Shown: piece by piece, positions 17,453-26,986 of the stretch
Numbering within the stretch: the stretch's first letter is position 1
Layout of the letters: each line of letters starts with the position of its first letter
From: Herbidospora solisilvae
Lineage (GTDB): Bacteria; Actinomycetota; Actinomycetes; Streptosporangiales; Streptosporangiaceae
Length of the DNA stretch: 64,000 nt
Direction: 5' to 3'
Assembly: GCF_009901565.1 (NCBI RefSeq)
Contig: NZ_WXEW01000003.1
Location: 311,312-375,311 of the forward strand
Program-made: the position numbers and the translations under genes
Notes under the pieces: generated by a model
Database searches by the model: none
Told to the model about the DNA's origin: nothing
The model's input: the letters and a program-made list of their open reading frames with translations, nothing else

Positions 17453-19026
17453 GCACACCCGTGGTCGAGGTGACCGACCTGCACGTGAGCTTCCCGGGCG
17501 TGCACGCCGTCCGCGGCGTCTCGCTCGCCGTCCACCCGGGCGAGTGCGTGGCCGTCGTGGGCGAGTCGGGGTCGGGCAAGAGCGTCACCGCGCGCACCCT
17601 CCTCGGGCTGACCGGGGAGGAGGCGACCGTCACCGCCGGGCGGCTGGCGATCGAGGGAGTGGACGCCTCGGGGTTCCCCGAACGCCAGTGGCGCTCGATC
17701 CGGGGGCGGAAGATCGGCTACGTCCTCCAGGACGCGCTGGTCTCCCTCGACTCGCTGCGCCCGGTCGGCAAGGAGATCGCCGAGACGCTGAAGCTGCACC
17801 GCGCGGCCCCCCGGCACGAGATCCCCGGCAGGGTGATCGACCTGCTGACCGAGGTCGGCGTGCCCGAGCCGGAGGTGCGGGCGAAGCAGTATCCGCACGA
17901 GCTCTCCGGCGGCCTGCGGCAGCGGGCCCTGATCGCCTCGGCCATCGCCTGCGGGCCCCGGCTGCTCATCGCCGACGAGCCGACCACCGCGCTCGACGTC
18001 ACCGTGCAGGCGCAGATCCTGCGGCTGCTGGCCGAACGCAAACGGGCCGGTCAGGCGCTGCTGCTGATCAGCCACGACCTCGCGGTGGTGGCCGAGCTCG
18101 CCGACCGGATCCTGGTCATGAAGGACGGCGTCGTCGTGGAGGACGGCACGGCCGCGCAGGTGCTGGGGGCGCCCGGACATCCGTACACGAAGAGCCTGCT
18201 CGACGCCATCCCGGGGCCGGGCTCGCGGAACACCGTCGCCGGTGACGTGGTGATCAGGGCCGAGGGCCTGGTCAAGACGTTCAAGGGCCGGACCGCGGTC
18301 GACGGGGTCTCCTTCGAGCTGCGGGCCGGGCAGACGCTTGGCGTCGTCGGGGAGTCGGGGTCGGGCAAGACCACCACGGCCCGGCTGGTGCTCGGCCTGC
18401 TCCAGCCCGACCGCGGGACCGTCGAGGTCGACCGGCGGCAGACGCAGGTCGTCTACCAGGACCCGCTCAGCTCCTTCGACCCCCGCTTCTCGGTACGCCG
18501 CATCCTCGACGAGGCCCTGGAGGTCGGCGGGACGCCCCGGCGCGAGCGGGTGAAGCGCTCGGTCGAGCTGCTCGAACAGGTGGGGCTCGACGACAGCGTG
18601 CTCGACCGGCGGCCGCTGAAGTTGTCCGGCGGGCAGCGGCAGCGGGTGGCGATCGCCCGCGCGCTGGCCCCGCGTCCCCGCGTGATCGTCTGCGACGAGC
18701 CGGTGTCGGCCCTCGACGTGTCGATCCAGGCCCAGGTGCTCGACCTGCTCACCGGGCTGCAGGCCGAGCTCGGGGTCGCCTACCTGTTCATCTCGCACCA
18801 CCTCGGGGTGGTGCACCACGTCAGCGACCACGTGCTGGTGCTGAAGGACGGCCGGGCCGTCGAGTCGGGCGACGCGCACCAGATCTTCACGGCGCCGGCC
18901 GACCCGTACACCCAAGAACTGCTCGCAGCCGTGCCAGGAGGGCACTATGACCAAGCAGATCCATCTCGCCGCGCACTTCCCGGGCGTGAACAACACCACC
19001 GTCTGGTCCGACCCCAGGTCGGGTAG
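17449..19026 (+). CDS. ABC transporter ATP-binding protein, fused double ATPase (DppD-DppF type)
   Basis: This 525-residue protein contains both nucleotide-binding domains that are separate (DppD and DppF) in many bacteria. Domain 1 has Walker A GESGSGKSVTA (about 38-48), signature LSGGLRQRALIA and Walker B LLIADEPTTALD. Domain 2 (from about 265) has Walker A GESGSGKTTTA, signature LSGGQRQRVAIA and Walker B VIVCDEPVSALD. The last 26 codons (HYDQADPSRRALPGREQ and onward) overlap the next gene by 80 bp in another frame. That tail looks unlike a normal ATPase C-terminus, so either it is a real extension or the native stop has been lost. Confidence 0.93.
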   Translation: MSTPVVEVTDLHVSFPGVHAVRGVSLAVHPGECVAVVGESGSGKSVTARTLLGLTGEEATVTAGRLAIEGVDASGFPERQWRSIRGRKIGYVLQDALVSLDSLRPVGKEIAETLKLHRAAPRHEIPGRVIDLLTEVGVPEPEVRAKQYPHELSGGLRQRALIASAIACGPRLLIADEPTTALDVTVQAQILRLLAERKRAGQALLLISHDLAVVAELADRILVMKDGVVVEDGTAAQVLGAPGHPYTKSLLDAIPGPGSRNTVAGDVVIRAEGLVKTFKGRTAVDGVSFELRAGQTLGVVGESGSGKTTTARLVLGLLQPDRGTVEVDRRQTQVVYQDPLSSFDPRFSVRRILDEALEVGGTPRRERVKRSVELLEQVGLDDSVLDRRPLKLSGGQRQRVAIARALAPRPRVIVCDEPVSALDVSIQAQVLDLLTGLQAELGVAYLFISHHLGVVHHVSDHVLVLKDGRAVESGDAHQIFTAPADPYTQELLAAVPGGHYDQADPSRRALPGREQHHRLVRPQVG

Positions 19027-20269
19027 CCAGATCGACTTCGACTCCTTCAAGCACCTCGCGCAGACGGCCGAACGCGGCAAGTTCGACTTCTTCTTCCTCG
19101 CCGAGGGGCTGCGGCTGCGCGAGATGAAGGGCCGCATCCACGACCTCGACGTCGTCGGGCGGCCCGAGTCGCTGACCGTGTTGTCGGCCCTGTCGGCGGT
19201 GACCACGCACCTGGGACTCGCGGCGACCGTCAACTCCACCTTCAACGAGCCCTACGAGGTGGCCCGGAGGCTGGCCACCCTCGACCACCTCTCGGGCGGC
19301 CGGGCCGCCTGGAACGTCGTGACGAGCTGGGACGCCTTCACCGGCGAGAACTTCCGGCGCGGCGGCTACCTGGCCGAGGCCGACCGCTACACCCGAGCCA
19401 GGGAGTTCCTCCAGACGGCCCGCGAACTGTGGGACTCCTGGGCCTCCGACGCGCTGCCCCGGGCCGACGGGCGGTTCGTCCGGCCCGGCGGCATCGGCTT
19501 CTTCGAGCACACCGGGCAGCACTTCGACATCCGGGGCCGGTTCGACGTGCCCCGGCCGCCGCAGGGCAACCCGGTGATCATCCAGGCGGGCGACTCGGAG
19601 GAGGGCCGCGAGTTCGCCGCCTCCTCCTCCGACGTCATCTTCAGCCGGCACAGCAAGCTGGAGGAGGGCCGCACGTTCTACCGCGACGTCAAGAGCCGCC
19701 TCGCCAAGTACGGCCGCACCGCCGACGACCTGAAGATCCTCCCGGCCGTCACCTACGTGCTGGGCGACACCCAGGAGGAGGCCGAGGAGCGCGCGGCCGA
19801 GATCCGCCGCGCCCAGGTCGGCCCGCAGACCGCGATCCTGTTCCTGGAGGCGATCTGGGGCCGCGACCTGTCCGGGTACGACCCCGACGGCCCCCTCCCC
19901 GACATCGAGCCCGACCTGTCGACCGACGTCTCCAAGGGCCGGGCCCAGTTCCGCCGCGACCGCGCCGAGACGGCGGCCAAGTGGCGGGCGCTGGCGGAGG
20001 AGAAGAACCTCTCGATCCGCGAGCTCGTCATCGAGACCGCCGCCCCGCAGACCTTCGTGGGCACCGCCCTCTCGGTCGCGGAGGAGATCGACCACTTCGT
20101 GCAGACCGACGCCGCCGACGGCTTCATCTTCGTGCCGCACCTCACCCCGGGTGGCCTCGACGACCTCGTGGACAAGGTCGTGCCGCTGCTCCAGGAGAAG
20201 GGCGTCTTCCGGGCCGACTACACCGGCCCGACCCTGCGCCACCACCTCGGACTGAAGGAGCTCTCATGA
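18947..20269 (+). CDS. NtaA/DszA-type FMN-dependent monooxygenase
   Basis: This 440-residue member of the NtaA/SnaA/DszA/SoxA branch of luciferase-like flavin monooxygenases starts at ATG 18947, behind GGAGGG. The opening MTKQIHLAAHFPGVNNTTVWSD, the strand GKFDFFFLAEGL and the block [17 protein letters not shown], followed by NFRRGGYLAEADRYTRA, are diagnostic of the family. Relatives use FMNH2 supplied by a separate reductase to oxidise chelators, sulfones or sulfonates. No flavin reductase is encoded nearby, so a genomic one elsewhere is presumably shared. The start lies inside the end of the ATPase gene. Confidence 0.93.
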   Translation: MTKQIHLAAHFPGVNNTTVWSDPRSGSQIDFDSFKHLAQTAERGKFDFFFLAEGLRLREMKGRIHDLDVVGRPESLTVLSALSAVTTHLGLAATVNSTFNEPYEVARRLATLDHLSGGRAAWNVVTSWDAFTGENFRRGGYLAEADRYTRAREFLQTARELWDSWASDALPRADGRFVRPGGIGFFEHTGQHFDIRGRFDVPRPPQGNPVIIQAGDSEEGREFAASSSDVIFSRHSKLEEGRTFYRDVKSRLAKYGRTADDLKILPAVTYVLGDTQEEAEERAAEIRRAQVGPQTAILFLEAIWGRDLSGYDPDGPLPDIEPDLSTDVSKGRAQFRRDRAETAAKWRALAEEKNLSIRELVIETAAPQTFVGTALSVAEEIDHFVQTDAADGFIFVPHLTPGGLDDLVDKVVPLLQEKGVFRADYTGPTLRHHLGLKELS

Positions 20270-21366
20270 GCCTGCATCTCGCGGTCGCCCTCGACGGCGC
20301 CGGATGGCACCCGGCCGCCTGGCGGGCCGAAGGTGCTCGACCCGACCGGCTGTTCACCGCCGGCTACTGGGCCGACCTGGTCATCGAGGCCGAACGCGGC
20401 CTGCTCGACTGGGTCACCTTCGAAGACTCCCTCAGCCTCCAGTCGTCCCGGTACGACGCCCCCGACGACCGCCTCGACCAGGTGCGCGGCCGGCTCGACG
20501 CCGTGCTGCTGGCCGCCGCGGTCGCCCCGCTGACCTCGAAGATCGGCGTGATCCCGACCACCAGCGTGACCCACACCGAGCCGTTCCACGTGGCGATCGG
20601 CATCGCCTCGCTCGACTACGCCAGCAAGGGCCGCGCGGGCTGGCGTCCGCGGGTGTCGGGGCGTCCGGACGAGGCGGCGCACTTCGGCCGTCGTGAACTC
20701 CCCGACGTGGAGGCGCTGTTCCGCGAGGCGTCGGACGTCGTCGAGGTGGTGCGCCGCCTCTGGGACAGCTGGGAGGACGACGCCGAGATCCGCGACGCCA
20801 CGACCGGCCGGTTCATCGACCGCGACCGGCTGCACTACATCGATTTCCAGGGCGAGTTCTTCTCCGTCAAGGGCCCGTCGATCACCCCGCGCCCGCCGCA
20901 GGGCCAGCCGCTCATCACCGCGCTCGGCCACTCCACCGCGCCGTACGAGTTCGCGGCCCGGAACGCCGACGTCCTCTACGTGACCCCGAAAGACCGCGAC
21001 GACGCGCGGCGGATCGTCGAGGAGGTACGCGAGCTCAACCCCGGCCTGAAGGTCTTCGCCGACCTGGTCGTCTTCCTCGGCGACCACAAGGCCCGCCTCG
21101 ACGAGCTCGACGGCGCCCCGCTGGAGTCGGACGCCCACGTCTTCGAGGGCACCCCGGCCGAACTCGCCGACCTGCTGCTCGACTGGGGTCTGGAGGGATA
21201 CCGGCTCCGCCCGGGTGTCCTGCCGAACGACCTGACCGCCATCACCCGCGGCCTGGTGCCCGAGCTCCAGGCGCGGGGGGCGTTCCGGACCGCGTACGAG
21301 ACCCCCGACCTGCGTGGACGGCTCGGGCTCGGCCGTCCGGCCAGCCGGTATGCGAGGGTGTCGTGA
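20266..21366 (+). CDS. LLM class flavin-dependent oxidoreductase
   Basis: This 366-residue luciferase-like TIM-barrel oxidoreductase starts at ATG 20266, overlapping the previous stop. Blocks supporting the family are [23 protein letters not shown], the strand [36 protein letters not shown], and [18 protein letters not shown] before the phosphate-binding end. It is related to, but clearly different from, its three neighbours. That argues for successive steps or partner subunits and against recent tandem duplication. Substrate unknown. Confidence 0.9.
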   Translation: MSLHLAVALDGAGWHPAAWRAEGARPDRLFTAGYWADLVIEAERGLLDWVTFEDSLSLQSSRYDAPDDRLDQVRGRLDAVLLAAAVAPLTSKIGVIPTTSVTHTEPFHVAIGIASLDYASKGRAGWRPRVSGRPDEAAHFGRRELPDVEALFREASDVVEVVRRLWDSWEDDAEIRDATTGRFIDRDRLHYIDFQGEFFSVKGPSITPRPPQGQPLITALGHSTAPYEFAARNADVLYVTPKDRDDARRIVEEVRELNPGLKVFADLVVFLGDHKARLDELDGAPLESDAHVFEGTPAELADLLLDWGLEGYRLRPGVLPNDLTAITRGLVPELQARGAFRTAYETPDLRGRLGLGRPASRYARVS

Positions 21367-22397
21367 AGTTCCTCGCGCTCACGCTGGGCTTCCACAACCA
21401 CCCCGCCAAGTCGGTCGACCAGCGTTTCCGCGAGATCGTCGAGAGCGCGGTCGTGGCCGAGGAACTGGGCTTCGACGGCTTCGCGTTCGGGGAACGCCAC
21501 GAACGCCCGTTCCTGTCGTCGTCGCCGACCGTGGTGCTCAGCCACATCGCGGCGAAGACGTCCACGATCCGGCTCTTCACCGCCGTCACCACGCTCGCGC
21601 TGCTCGATCCCGTCCGGGCCTTCGAGGACTACTCGACCCTCGACCACCTGTCGGGCGGCCGGCTGGAACTGATCATCGGCAAGGGCAACGGCACCGCGCA
21701 GGCCGAGTTGTTCCACGTCACCGAGGCCGACCAGTGGGACCGCAACCGGGAGGGCTACGAGCTGTTCCGCCGCCTCTGGCGGGAGGACCGGGTCACCTGG
21801 GAGGGCCGCTTCCGCCCCTCGCTCGACGACGCCGAGGTGCTGCCCCGCCCGTTCCAGCAGCCGATCAGGGTCTGGCACGGCAGCGCCACCAGCCGCGAGT
21901 CGGTCGACCTGGCCGCCTTCTACGGCGACCCGCTGTTCTCCGCCAACGTCTCCAACCCGGTCGAGCCGTACGCCGAACTCGTCGCCTACTACCGGGAACG
22001 CTGGGAGCACCACGGCCACGATCCCAAGGACGTGGTCGTCGGCGCCGGGACGGCCGGCTACTACAGCGCCCCGAAGTCGCAGGACGCGATCGAGACCTAC
22101 CGGCCGGTCTTCGACGCGCGGCTGAAGTTCTTCGCCCAGCGCGGCCTCGACCCGGTCTTCCACAGCCTGGAGGACGCCATCGAGCGCAGCTCGATCCTGA
22201 TCGGCAGTCCCCAGCAGATCATCGACAAGGTCCACCGCTACCACGACCGGCTCGGCCACGAGGTCATGCACATCTCGGCCGAGGCCGAAGGGCTCCCCGA
22301 CGCGCGGCACCGGGCCTCGCTCGAACTGTTCCAAGCGGAGATCGCGCCCGTGCTCCGCGCCGAAATCCCCAGCAGACCCCTGGGAGGGCTCGCATGA
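21363..22397 (+). CDS. LLM class flavin-dependent oxidoreductase
   Basis: This 344-residue luciferase-like monooxygenase starts at GTG 21363 in a GTGA overlap. [20 protein letters not shown] is followed by [37 protein letters not shown] and [15 protein letters not shown], the canonical flavin-binding elements. A cofactor-phosphate block lies at about 255-300 ([22 protein letters not shown]). It is cytoplasmic, the third of four different LLM enzymes in this operon, and coupled to the next by ATGA. Confidence 0.91.
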   Translation: MKFLALTLGFHNHPAKSVDQRFREIVESAVVAEELGFDGFAFGERHERPFLSSSPTVVLSHIAAKTSTIRLFTAVTTLALLDPVRAFEDYSTLDHLSGGRLELIIGKGNGTAQAELFHVTEADQWDRNREGYELFRRLWREDRVTWEGRFRPSLDDAEVLPRPFQQPIRVWHGSATSRESVDLAAFYGDPLFSANVSNPVEPYAELVAYYRERWEHHGHDPKDVVVGAGTAGYYSAPKSQDAIETYRPVFDARLKFFAQRGLDPVFHSLEDAIERSSILIGSPQQIIDKVHRYHDRLGHEVMHISAEAEGLPDARHRASLELFQAEIAPVLRAEIPSRPLGGLA

Positions 22398-23518
22398 CCC
22401 GGCTGTCCATCCTCGACCTGGCCCCGATCGTCTCAGGCGGCGACGCCCGGCAGGCCCTCGCCAACACCCTCGACCTGGCCCGCACGGCCGAAGCGGCCGG
22501 TTATCACCGCTACTGGCTGGCCGAACACCACTTCACGCCGGGCGTGGCGAGCTCGGCCCCCGCGGTGCTGATCGGCGCGGTCGCCGCCGCGACCAGCACC
22601 ATCCGCGTGGGCTCGGGCGCGGTGCAACTCGGGCACCAGACCGCGCTGGGCGTCGTCGAGCAGTTCGGCACCCTCGACGCGCTCCACCCGGGCCGCATCG
22701 ATCTGGGCCTCGGCCGGTCGGGCCAGCGGGCCAAGGAGTTCCGCGCCGCCGCCGACGCGCCCCCGCCACCGCCGCAGGAGGCGCGGGTGGTCGACGGCCT
22801 GCTCATCCCGAAGCCGTTCTCGTTCGCCTCCATCGCCAACAAATCGATCTTCACCCTGTGGGCGCAGCTCCTCCAGCAGCCCGGCGCGGAGGCGCCCGAC
22901 TTCGCCGAGCAGGTCGACGACATCAGGGCGTTCATCGCCGGGACCTACCGGTCGGCGGAGGGCGTGGAGGCCCACGTCAACCCGGGTGAGGGCGCCGAGC
23001 TGGAGCTGTGGATCCTCGGCAGCAGCGGCGGCCAGAGCGCCCAGGTCGCCGCCGAACGCGGCCTGCCGTTCGCGGCCAACTACCACGTCAGCCCGTCGGC
23101 GGTGCTGGAGGCCGTGGAGGCCTACTGCGACGCGTTCAAGCCGTCGGAGCTGCACGCCAAGCCCCACGTGATGGTCTCCGCCGACGTCGTCGTGGCCGAG
23201 ACGGAGGCTCTCGCGAGAAGGATCGCCGCGCCGTACGGGTTGTGGGTGCGCAGCATCCGGACCGGAGACGGGGCGATCCCGTTCCCCACGCCCGAGGAGG
23301 CGCTCGCGCACGAGTGGTCGCCCGAAGACCGCGAACTGGTCGCCGACCGCCTCGACACCCAGTTCGTCGGCACGCCCGCCCAGGTCGTCGAGCGCCTCCG
23401 GGTGCTCCGTGACGTCACGGGCGCCGACGAACTGCTCGTCACCACCATCACCCACGACCACGCCGACCGCGTGCGTTCGGCCGAACTGCTCGGCCGGGCC
23501 TGGAAGGAGCTCTCATGA
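22394..23518 (+). CDS. LLM class flavin-dependent oxidoreductase (bacterial luciferase-like, MsnO8 type)
   Basis: This 374-residue protein starts at ATG 22394. [30 protein letters not shown] and [25 protein letters not shown], then [38 protein letters not shown], place it in the MsnO8/alkanal-monooxygenase-like group of LLM enzymes. The usual GSGG-type site is [23 protein letters not shown]. This subgroup often acts on small amines or aldehydes, but no substrate can be assigned. Start and stop both overlap neighbouring genes. Confidence 0.9.
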   Translation: MTRLSILDLAPIVSGGDARQALANTLDLARTAEAAGYHRYWLAEHHFTPGVASSAPAVLIGAVAAATSTIRVGSGAVQLGHQTALGVVEQFGTLDALHPGRIDLGLGRSGQRAKEFRAAADAPPPPPQEARVVDGLLIPKPFSFASIANKSIFTLWAQLLQQPGAEAPDFAEQVDDIRAFIAGTYRSAEGVEAHVNPGEGAELELWILGSSGGQSAQVAAERGLPFAANYHVSPSAVLEAVEAYCDAFKPSELHAKPHVMVSADVVVAETEALARRIAAPYGLWVRSIRTGDGAIPFPTPEEALAHEWSPEDRELVADRLDTQFVGTPAQVVERLRVLRDVTGADELLVTTITHDHADRVRSAELLGRAWKELS

Positions 23519-24228
23519 CCACCCGCGAGGACGAGGTGCGGGACCTGCTCACCCTGACCGGCACGACCTGGATCGACGGCGAGACCGTCGTCCCGGGCGT
23601 GCCCGGAGTGTGGAGCCCGACCGGCGGCGGCGTCGAGCTGAAGGCCGGCCTCGACGACGGCCTGACCATCGACGGCGAACCCGTGACCGGCCCGGTCGTC
23701 ATCACCCCCGACGTGCCGGCCCTGTACTTCGGCCGCGTCAGGATCCAGCTCGTCATCCGCGACGGCCTGCCCGCGATCCGCACGTGGGACCCCGACGCCG
23801 AGACGCTGCGCGCCTTCACGGGCATCGAGTCCTACCCCCACGACCCGGCGTGGATCCGCCCGGCCGTCTTCCGCCCCTACGGGGAGACCCGCCCGGAGAC
23901 CGTCCTCACCGCCGACGGCCGCGACCGCGACCTGCTCCTGGTCGGCGAGGTCGTCGTCGACCTCCCGGGCGGCAGCCGCACCCTCGCGGTCACCGAGGCC
24001 CCCGGCGGCCTGTCGGCCCACTTCGGCGACCTGACGAACGGAGATGAGACCTTCCGCTTCCGCACCCTGCCCCTGCCCGCGCCGGGGCCGGACGGGACGC
24101 TGGAGGCCGACTTCAACAGGGCGCACCTGCCGCCGTGCGCCCTGACCGACCACTTTCTGTGCTTCTTCCCCCCGCCGGGCAACCGCCTGGACGTGAGGGT
24201 GACGGCGGGGGAGAAGCGCATCGTCTGA
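23515..24228 (+). CDS. DUF1684 domain-containing protein
   Basis: This 237-residue cytoplasmic protein is the last gene of the operon and starts at ATG 23515 in an ATGA overlap. It matches the DUF1684 family by its order of blocks: an N-terminal FHA-like beta segment ([18 protein letters not shown]), [35 protein letters not shown], and near the C-terminus [29 protein letters not shown]. The conserved motif DFNRAxxPPCA suggests a catalytic or ligand site, but the activity of the family is unknown to me. Position in the operon suggests it processes a product of the four monooxygenases. Confidence 0.82.
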   Translation: MTTREDEVRDLLTLTGTTWIDGETVVPGVPGVWSPTGGGVELKAGLDDGLTIDGEPVTGPVVITPDVPALYFGRVRIQLVIRDGLPAIRTWDPDAETLRAFTGIESYPHDPAWIRPAVFRPYGETRPETVLTADGRDRDLLLVGEVVVDLPGGSRTLAVTEAPGGLSAHFGDLTNGDETFRFRTLPLPAPGPDGTLEADFNRAHLPPCALTDHFLCFFPPPGNRLDVRVTAGEKRIV

Positions 24229-24282
24229 CCGGGTGATGAAGTCAGTATTTGGCGGCTACCTGGGCTTTTGTGAGAACTGTTT

Positions 24283-24313
24283 TGCTTGCGATTTCCGCAA
24301 GCATCCATAGACT
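24283..24313 (+). promoter_or_regulatory. Promoter and operator of the XRE-ImmA gene (leaderless)
   Basis: A perfect inverted repeat TGCTTGCG-N5-CGCAAGCA (24283-24303) overlaps a promoter TTGCGA (24286-24291), 16 bp, TAGACT (24308-24313). The ATG lies 6 nt after TAGACT, so the mRNA should start at or next to the start codon. The palindrome lies between the promoter boxes, as expected for autorepression by the XRE protein it precedes. Confidence 0.65.
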
Positions 24314-24319
24314 CAACTC

Positions 24320-25438
24320 ATGCCGGACCCGACGACCACCCGAATACACCAGCTGATCTCGGCACGGGGCCAGACCCAGCGGCAGTTCGCCGCCGAGGTC
24401 GGCATCGACGAGACCAAGTTCTCCAAGTCGATGTCCGGCGTCCGCCGTTTCACCTCGCTCGAACTGGCCAGAATCGCCGAAAGGGGCGAGGTGACGGTCG
24501 ACTGGCTACTCGGCGTCGACCGTCCGTTGCCGGCGACGGCGGCACGAACCCGCGACGCCGTCGACTCCGAACAGGCGGCGATCGCAGAGGCCACGCGCCT
24601 ATCACGTTTCTGGGCCGACCTGGAGTTCCTCGGATACCGTCAACCGAGAGCAGACCTCAAGGCACGCCCACCCGGCGGTCACCCCGGCGGCCAGGGCCGA
24701 GCCCTGGCCGCGACCGCGATCCAGATGGCCGTCGCGGCCGGGCACCGACCCTGGGAGACGTGCGACCTCACCGGCCTGGTCGAAACCGTCTTCGGCATCG
24801 ACGTGCGGGTGATGCGGTTCGAAACCCGCTACGAGGGCCTCAGCTGGCGGGATGAGACCTGCAGCCTGATGGTGGTCGGCACTTCCGAGGTTCCGGCCCG
24901 CCAGCGGTTCACCATCGCCCACGAGCTGGGTCACCTGCTTGCCTCCGACGACCAGGGCCTCCACTCTGATGCCAACCTCAACGACGGCGACCACACGAAG
25001 CAGGACACCGAGGTGCGGGCCAACGCGTTCGCCACCGAGTTCCTGATGCCGGCCAAGGTCCTGACCGAACGCGCCCGGAACCTGGAATGGTCGGAGCGCG
25101 CCTTCGCCATGCTGTCCTGCGATCTCTGCGTCTCGCCGGTGGCCCTGGCCTGGCGACTCCTCAACCTCAGGCTCATCACCGAGGAGCAGTGCACGGGGTT
25201 CCGATCGATCACCGGGCTCGCCGCCGCGGAACTGGCCGGACGTCTTGACGAACACGTGCGCCTGATCAGCAGATCGGAACAGCCGCGCATCCCGCTGCAA
25301 CTGCTGAAGACGAGCTACCGCGCCTATCAGGAGGGCCAGGCCACCATCAGACCGCTGGCCAACCTCCTCGCGATCGACCCCGGCCAGCTCAAAGCCATCA
25401 TGGACGGTGCCCGAGAGGACATCCCCCTCTCGTCCTGA
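24320..25438 (+). CDS. XRE-family regulator with ImmA/IrrE metallopeptidase domain
   Basis: This 372-residue protein fuses an N-terminal helix-turn-helix (about 8-60; HQLISARGQTQRQFAAEVGIDETKFSK) to an ImmA/IrrE-type zinc peptidase. The zinc site is HELGH in RFTIAHELGHLLASDD (about 200-204), with the downstream acid in EVRANAFATEFLMP (about 232-245). Such proteins repress toxin, phage-defence or mobile-element genes and are relieved by cleavage. Here it precedes a PIN-type protein by 32 bp, so the pair resembles a toxin-antitoxin unit or a regulated nuclease. The transcript appears leaderless and probably self-repressed. Confidence 0.9.
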   Translation: MPDPTTTRIHQLISARGQTQRQFAAEVGIDETKFSKSMSGVRRFTSLELARIAERGEVTVDWLLGVDRPLPATAARTRDAVDSEQAAIAEATRLSRFWADLEFLGYRQPRADLKARPPGGHPGGQGRALAATAIQMAVAAGHRPWETCDLTGLVETVFGIDVRVMRFETRYEGLSWRDETCSLMVVGTSEVPARQRFTIAHELGHLLASDDQGLHSDANLNDGDHTKQDTEVRANAFATEFLMPAKVLTERARNLEWSERAFAMLSCDLCVSPVALAWRLLNLRLITEEQCTGFRSITGLAAAELAGRLDEHVRLISRSEQPRIPLQLLKTSYRAYQEGQATIRPLANLLAIDPGQLKAIMDGAREDIPLSS

Positions 25439-25470
25439 GTCTGTTCATCCACTGGTTCCCCGACAACACC

Positions 25471-25974
25471 GTGCTGATCAACTTCGCCTGCGTGAAGCGG
25501 CTCGATCTCCTCAGGGACATCCTGCGCGGCCGGGGCCGCTGGACCGAGGCCATCGAGTATGAGGCGCACAGGTCCGCCCAGTTCTATCCCGATCTCCACA
25601 CCCTGATCAGCGATGGCTGGCTGGGTGAGGCGATCGAGGTCTCCGACCCGCAGGCCGTGTTCCGAATCAACCGCATCCGCACGGCCGCGTTCGGCGGCTC
25701 CCATGACGAGCCGACCAAGCACCTGGGAGAGGCTCAGACCTGTTATGTGATCAAGTCCTTTCCGGAATTTCGGCATTCCTACTGGATCACCGATGACCGG
25801 GACGCGGCCGAGTACGCCCGAGCCCAGGGAATCACGACCAAAGACACGCGCAGGCTGATCTCCGACGGCGTCCAAGACGGCGCCTGCACCGCAGACGAGG
25901 GATTTCGCCTGTTAGGCGAAATGCGGGCACTCGGCCGGAGCGTTGACGTGCCCGGTGACCTCGCCGACCTCTGA
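25471..25974 (+). CDS. PIN-like domain protein, putative toxin nuclease (start uncertain)
   Basis: At least 167 residues from GTG 25471. PIN-type acidic positions are visible: TEAIEYE, HLGEAQT and WITDDRDAAEYARAQGI. The first PIN Asp, expected in a DxNVLIN-type strand, is found 3 codons upstream of this GTG (GAC 25462 in PDNTVLINFACV). The frame is open back to 25249, but no ATG, GTG or TTG occurs between 25249 and 25471. A CTG (25441 or 25435) or other rare start, or a -1 shift from the upstream gene over its CCCCC run (25423-25427), could restore the Asp. PIN proteins are usually Mg-dependent RNases. Confidence 0.72.
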   Translation: MLINFACVKRLDLLRDILRGRGRWTEAIEYEAHRSAQFYPDLHTLISDGWLGEAIEVSDPQAVFRINRIRTAAFGGSHDEPTKHLGEAQTCYVIKSFPEFRHSYWITDDRDAAEYARAQGITTKDTRRLISDGVQDGACTADEGFRLLGEMRALGRSVDVPGDLADL

Positions 25975-26012
25975 CGGGCACGCCGGCGGGCTCGTGGCGG
26001 TCACCCGGGATC

Positions 26013-26975
26013 TCAGAGGAGGGGAGAGCTGCCGCCGACCAGGTGGCGTTCGACGATCTCCACGATCACCGTCTCGGCGTCGTCCCACGTCACCGGGCCG
26101 TCGTTGCGCTGGTAGGTCAGGTTCGCGAAGTAGGGGCGCAACCACGGCATCGAGTTGCGGGTGAACGAGTCGCCGATCAGCACGGTCTTCGGCTCGTAGA
26201 GCGCCGCGCCGGTGCGGTCGAGCCGGTGGCGGTCGATCGTCTCCTCCCGGGGAGAGCCGAGCAGCCGGCCCAGGTCGCCCTCTCGCGGCTCGCGGCCGGT
26301 GAACTCCAGGCGGGTGCCGGCAGCGAGGGCCGGGTCGAGGACGCGGGCCAGTTCGGCGGCGTAGGTCGCGGCGGCACGGTCGGTCCAGTGGCTGTCGGTA
26401 CGCCAGTAGGCGGGTTGCCCGGTGGTGCGCTGGAGCTCCTCCAAGGGGGCGCGCAGGTCGACGTACCAGGGGAGATCGGCCTCTCGGAGCGCGGTCCAGA
26501 ACTCCTCCTTGCGGTCCCGTAGGCAGTCCCGGCCGGGGAAACGCGACGGGAGCCACTGGGGGGAGACCGTCGTCTTGTCGGGGGCGACGGTGAGGACGAA
26601 GCGTTTGCCGGCCGCCTCGACGCGTTCGCCCAGGCGGCGCAGCGCCTCGATCGTCTCGGCGATCGCGCGTTTCGGCCGGCAGGCCTCGGTCACGTCGTCG
26701 CCGAAGTAGAGCCATCCGTCTTCGCCCTCGATGACCCTCGGGTAGCCGAAGCCGTAGGCGGGGGCGTGGCCGAACAGCGACTCGGTCAGGAAGACGTTCG
26801 CGCGCACGGCCTCGTCGCGTAAGGGCAGGTGGGCGGTGGCCCACGCGGTCCAGTCGCCGTCGAGGGCGGGCAGCGGCGGCAGGGGCCGGTTCTCCATCTC
26901 CACGGCGCGTTCCCCGGCCGCCAAGGCGATGGCGGGGGCGAAGAAGAAGAGCAGGGCGGCCAGGCGGGTGCGCAT
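26013..26975 (-). CDS. AlgJ/AlgX-type SGNH O-acetyltransferase-like protein
   Basis: This 320-residue exported protein starts at ATG 26975 (GAGGTG site) 11 bp after the MBOAT stop. A signal peptide or anchor (MRTRLAALLFFFAPAIALAA) precedes an alginate-acetyltransferase-like domain: DGWLYFGDDVTEAC, VAPDKTTVSPQWLP, the DxH pair in WRTDSHWTDRAAATYAAEL, and the nucleophile motif VLIGDSFTRNSMPWL. These match the Asp-His-Ser arrangement of AlgJ/AlgX/DltE-like enzymes that finish O-acetylation of exopolysaccharides outside the membrane. It pairs with the upstream MBOAT acyl carrier. Confidence 0.87.
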   Translation of the reverse strand: MRTRLAALLFFFAPAIALAAGERAVEMENRPLPPLPALDGDWTAWATAHLPLRDEAVRANVFLTESLFGHAPAYGFGYPRVIEGEDGWLYFGDDVTEACRPKRAIAETIEALRRLGERVEAAGKRFVLTVAPDKTTVSPQWLPSRFPGRDCLRDRKEEFWTALREADLPWYVDLRAPLEELQRTTGQPAYWRTDSHWTDRAAATYAAELARVLDPALAAGTRLEFTGREPREGDLGRLLGSPREETIDRHRLDRTGAALYEPKTVLIGDSFTRNSMPWLRPYFANLTYQRNDGPVTWDDAETVIVEIVERHLVGGSSPLL

Positions 26976-26986
26976 GGGCGTACACC

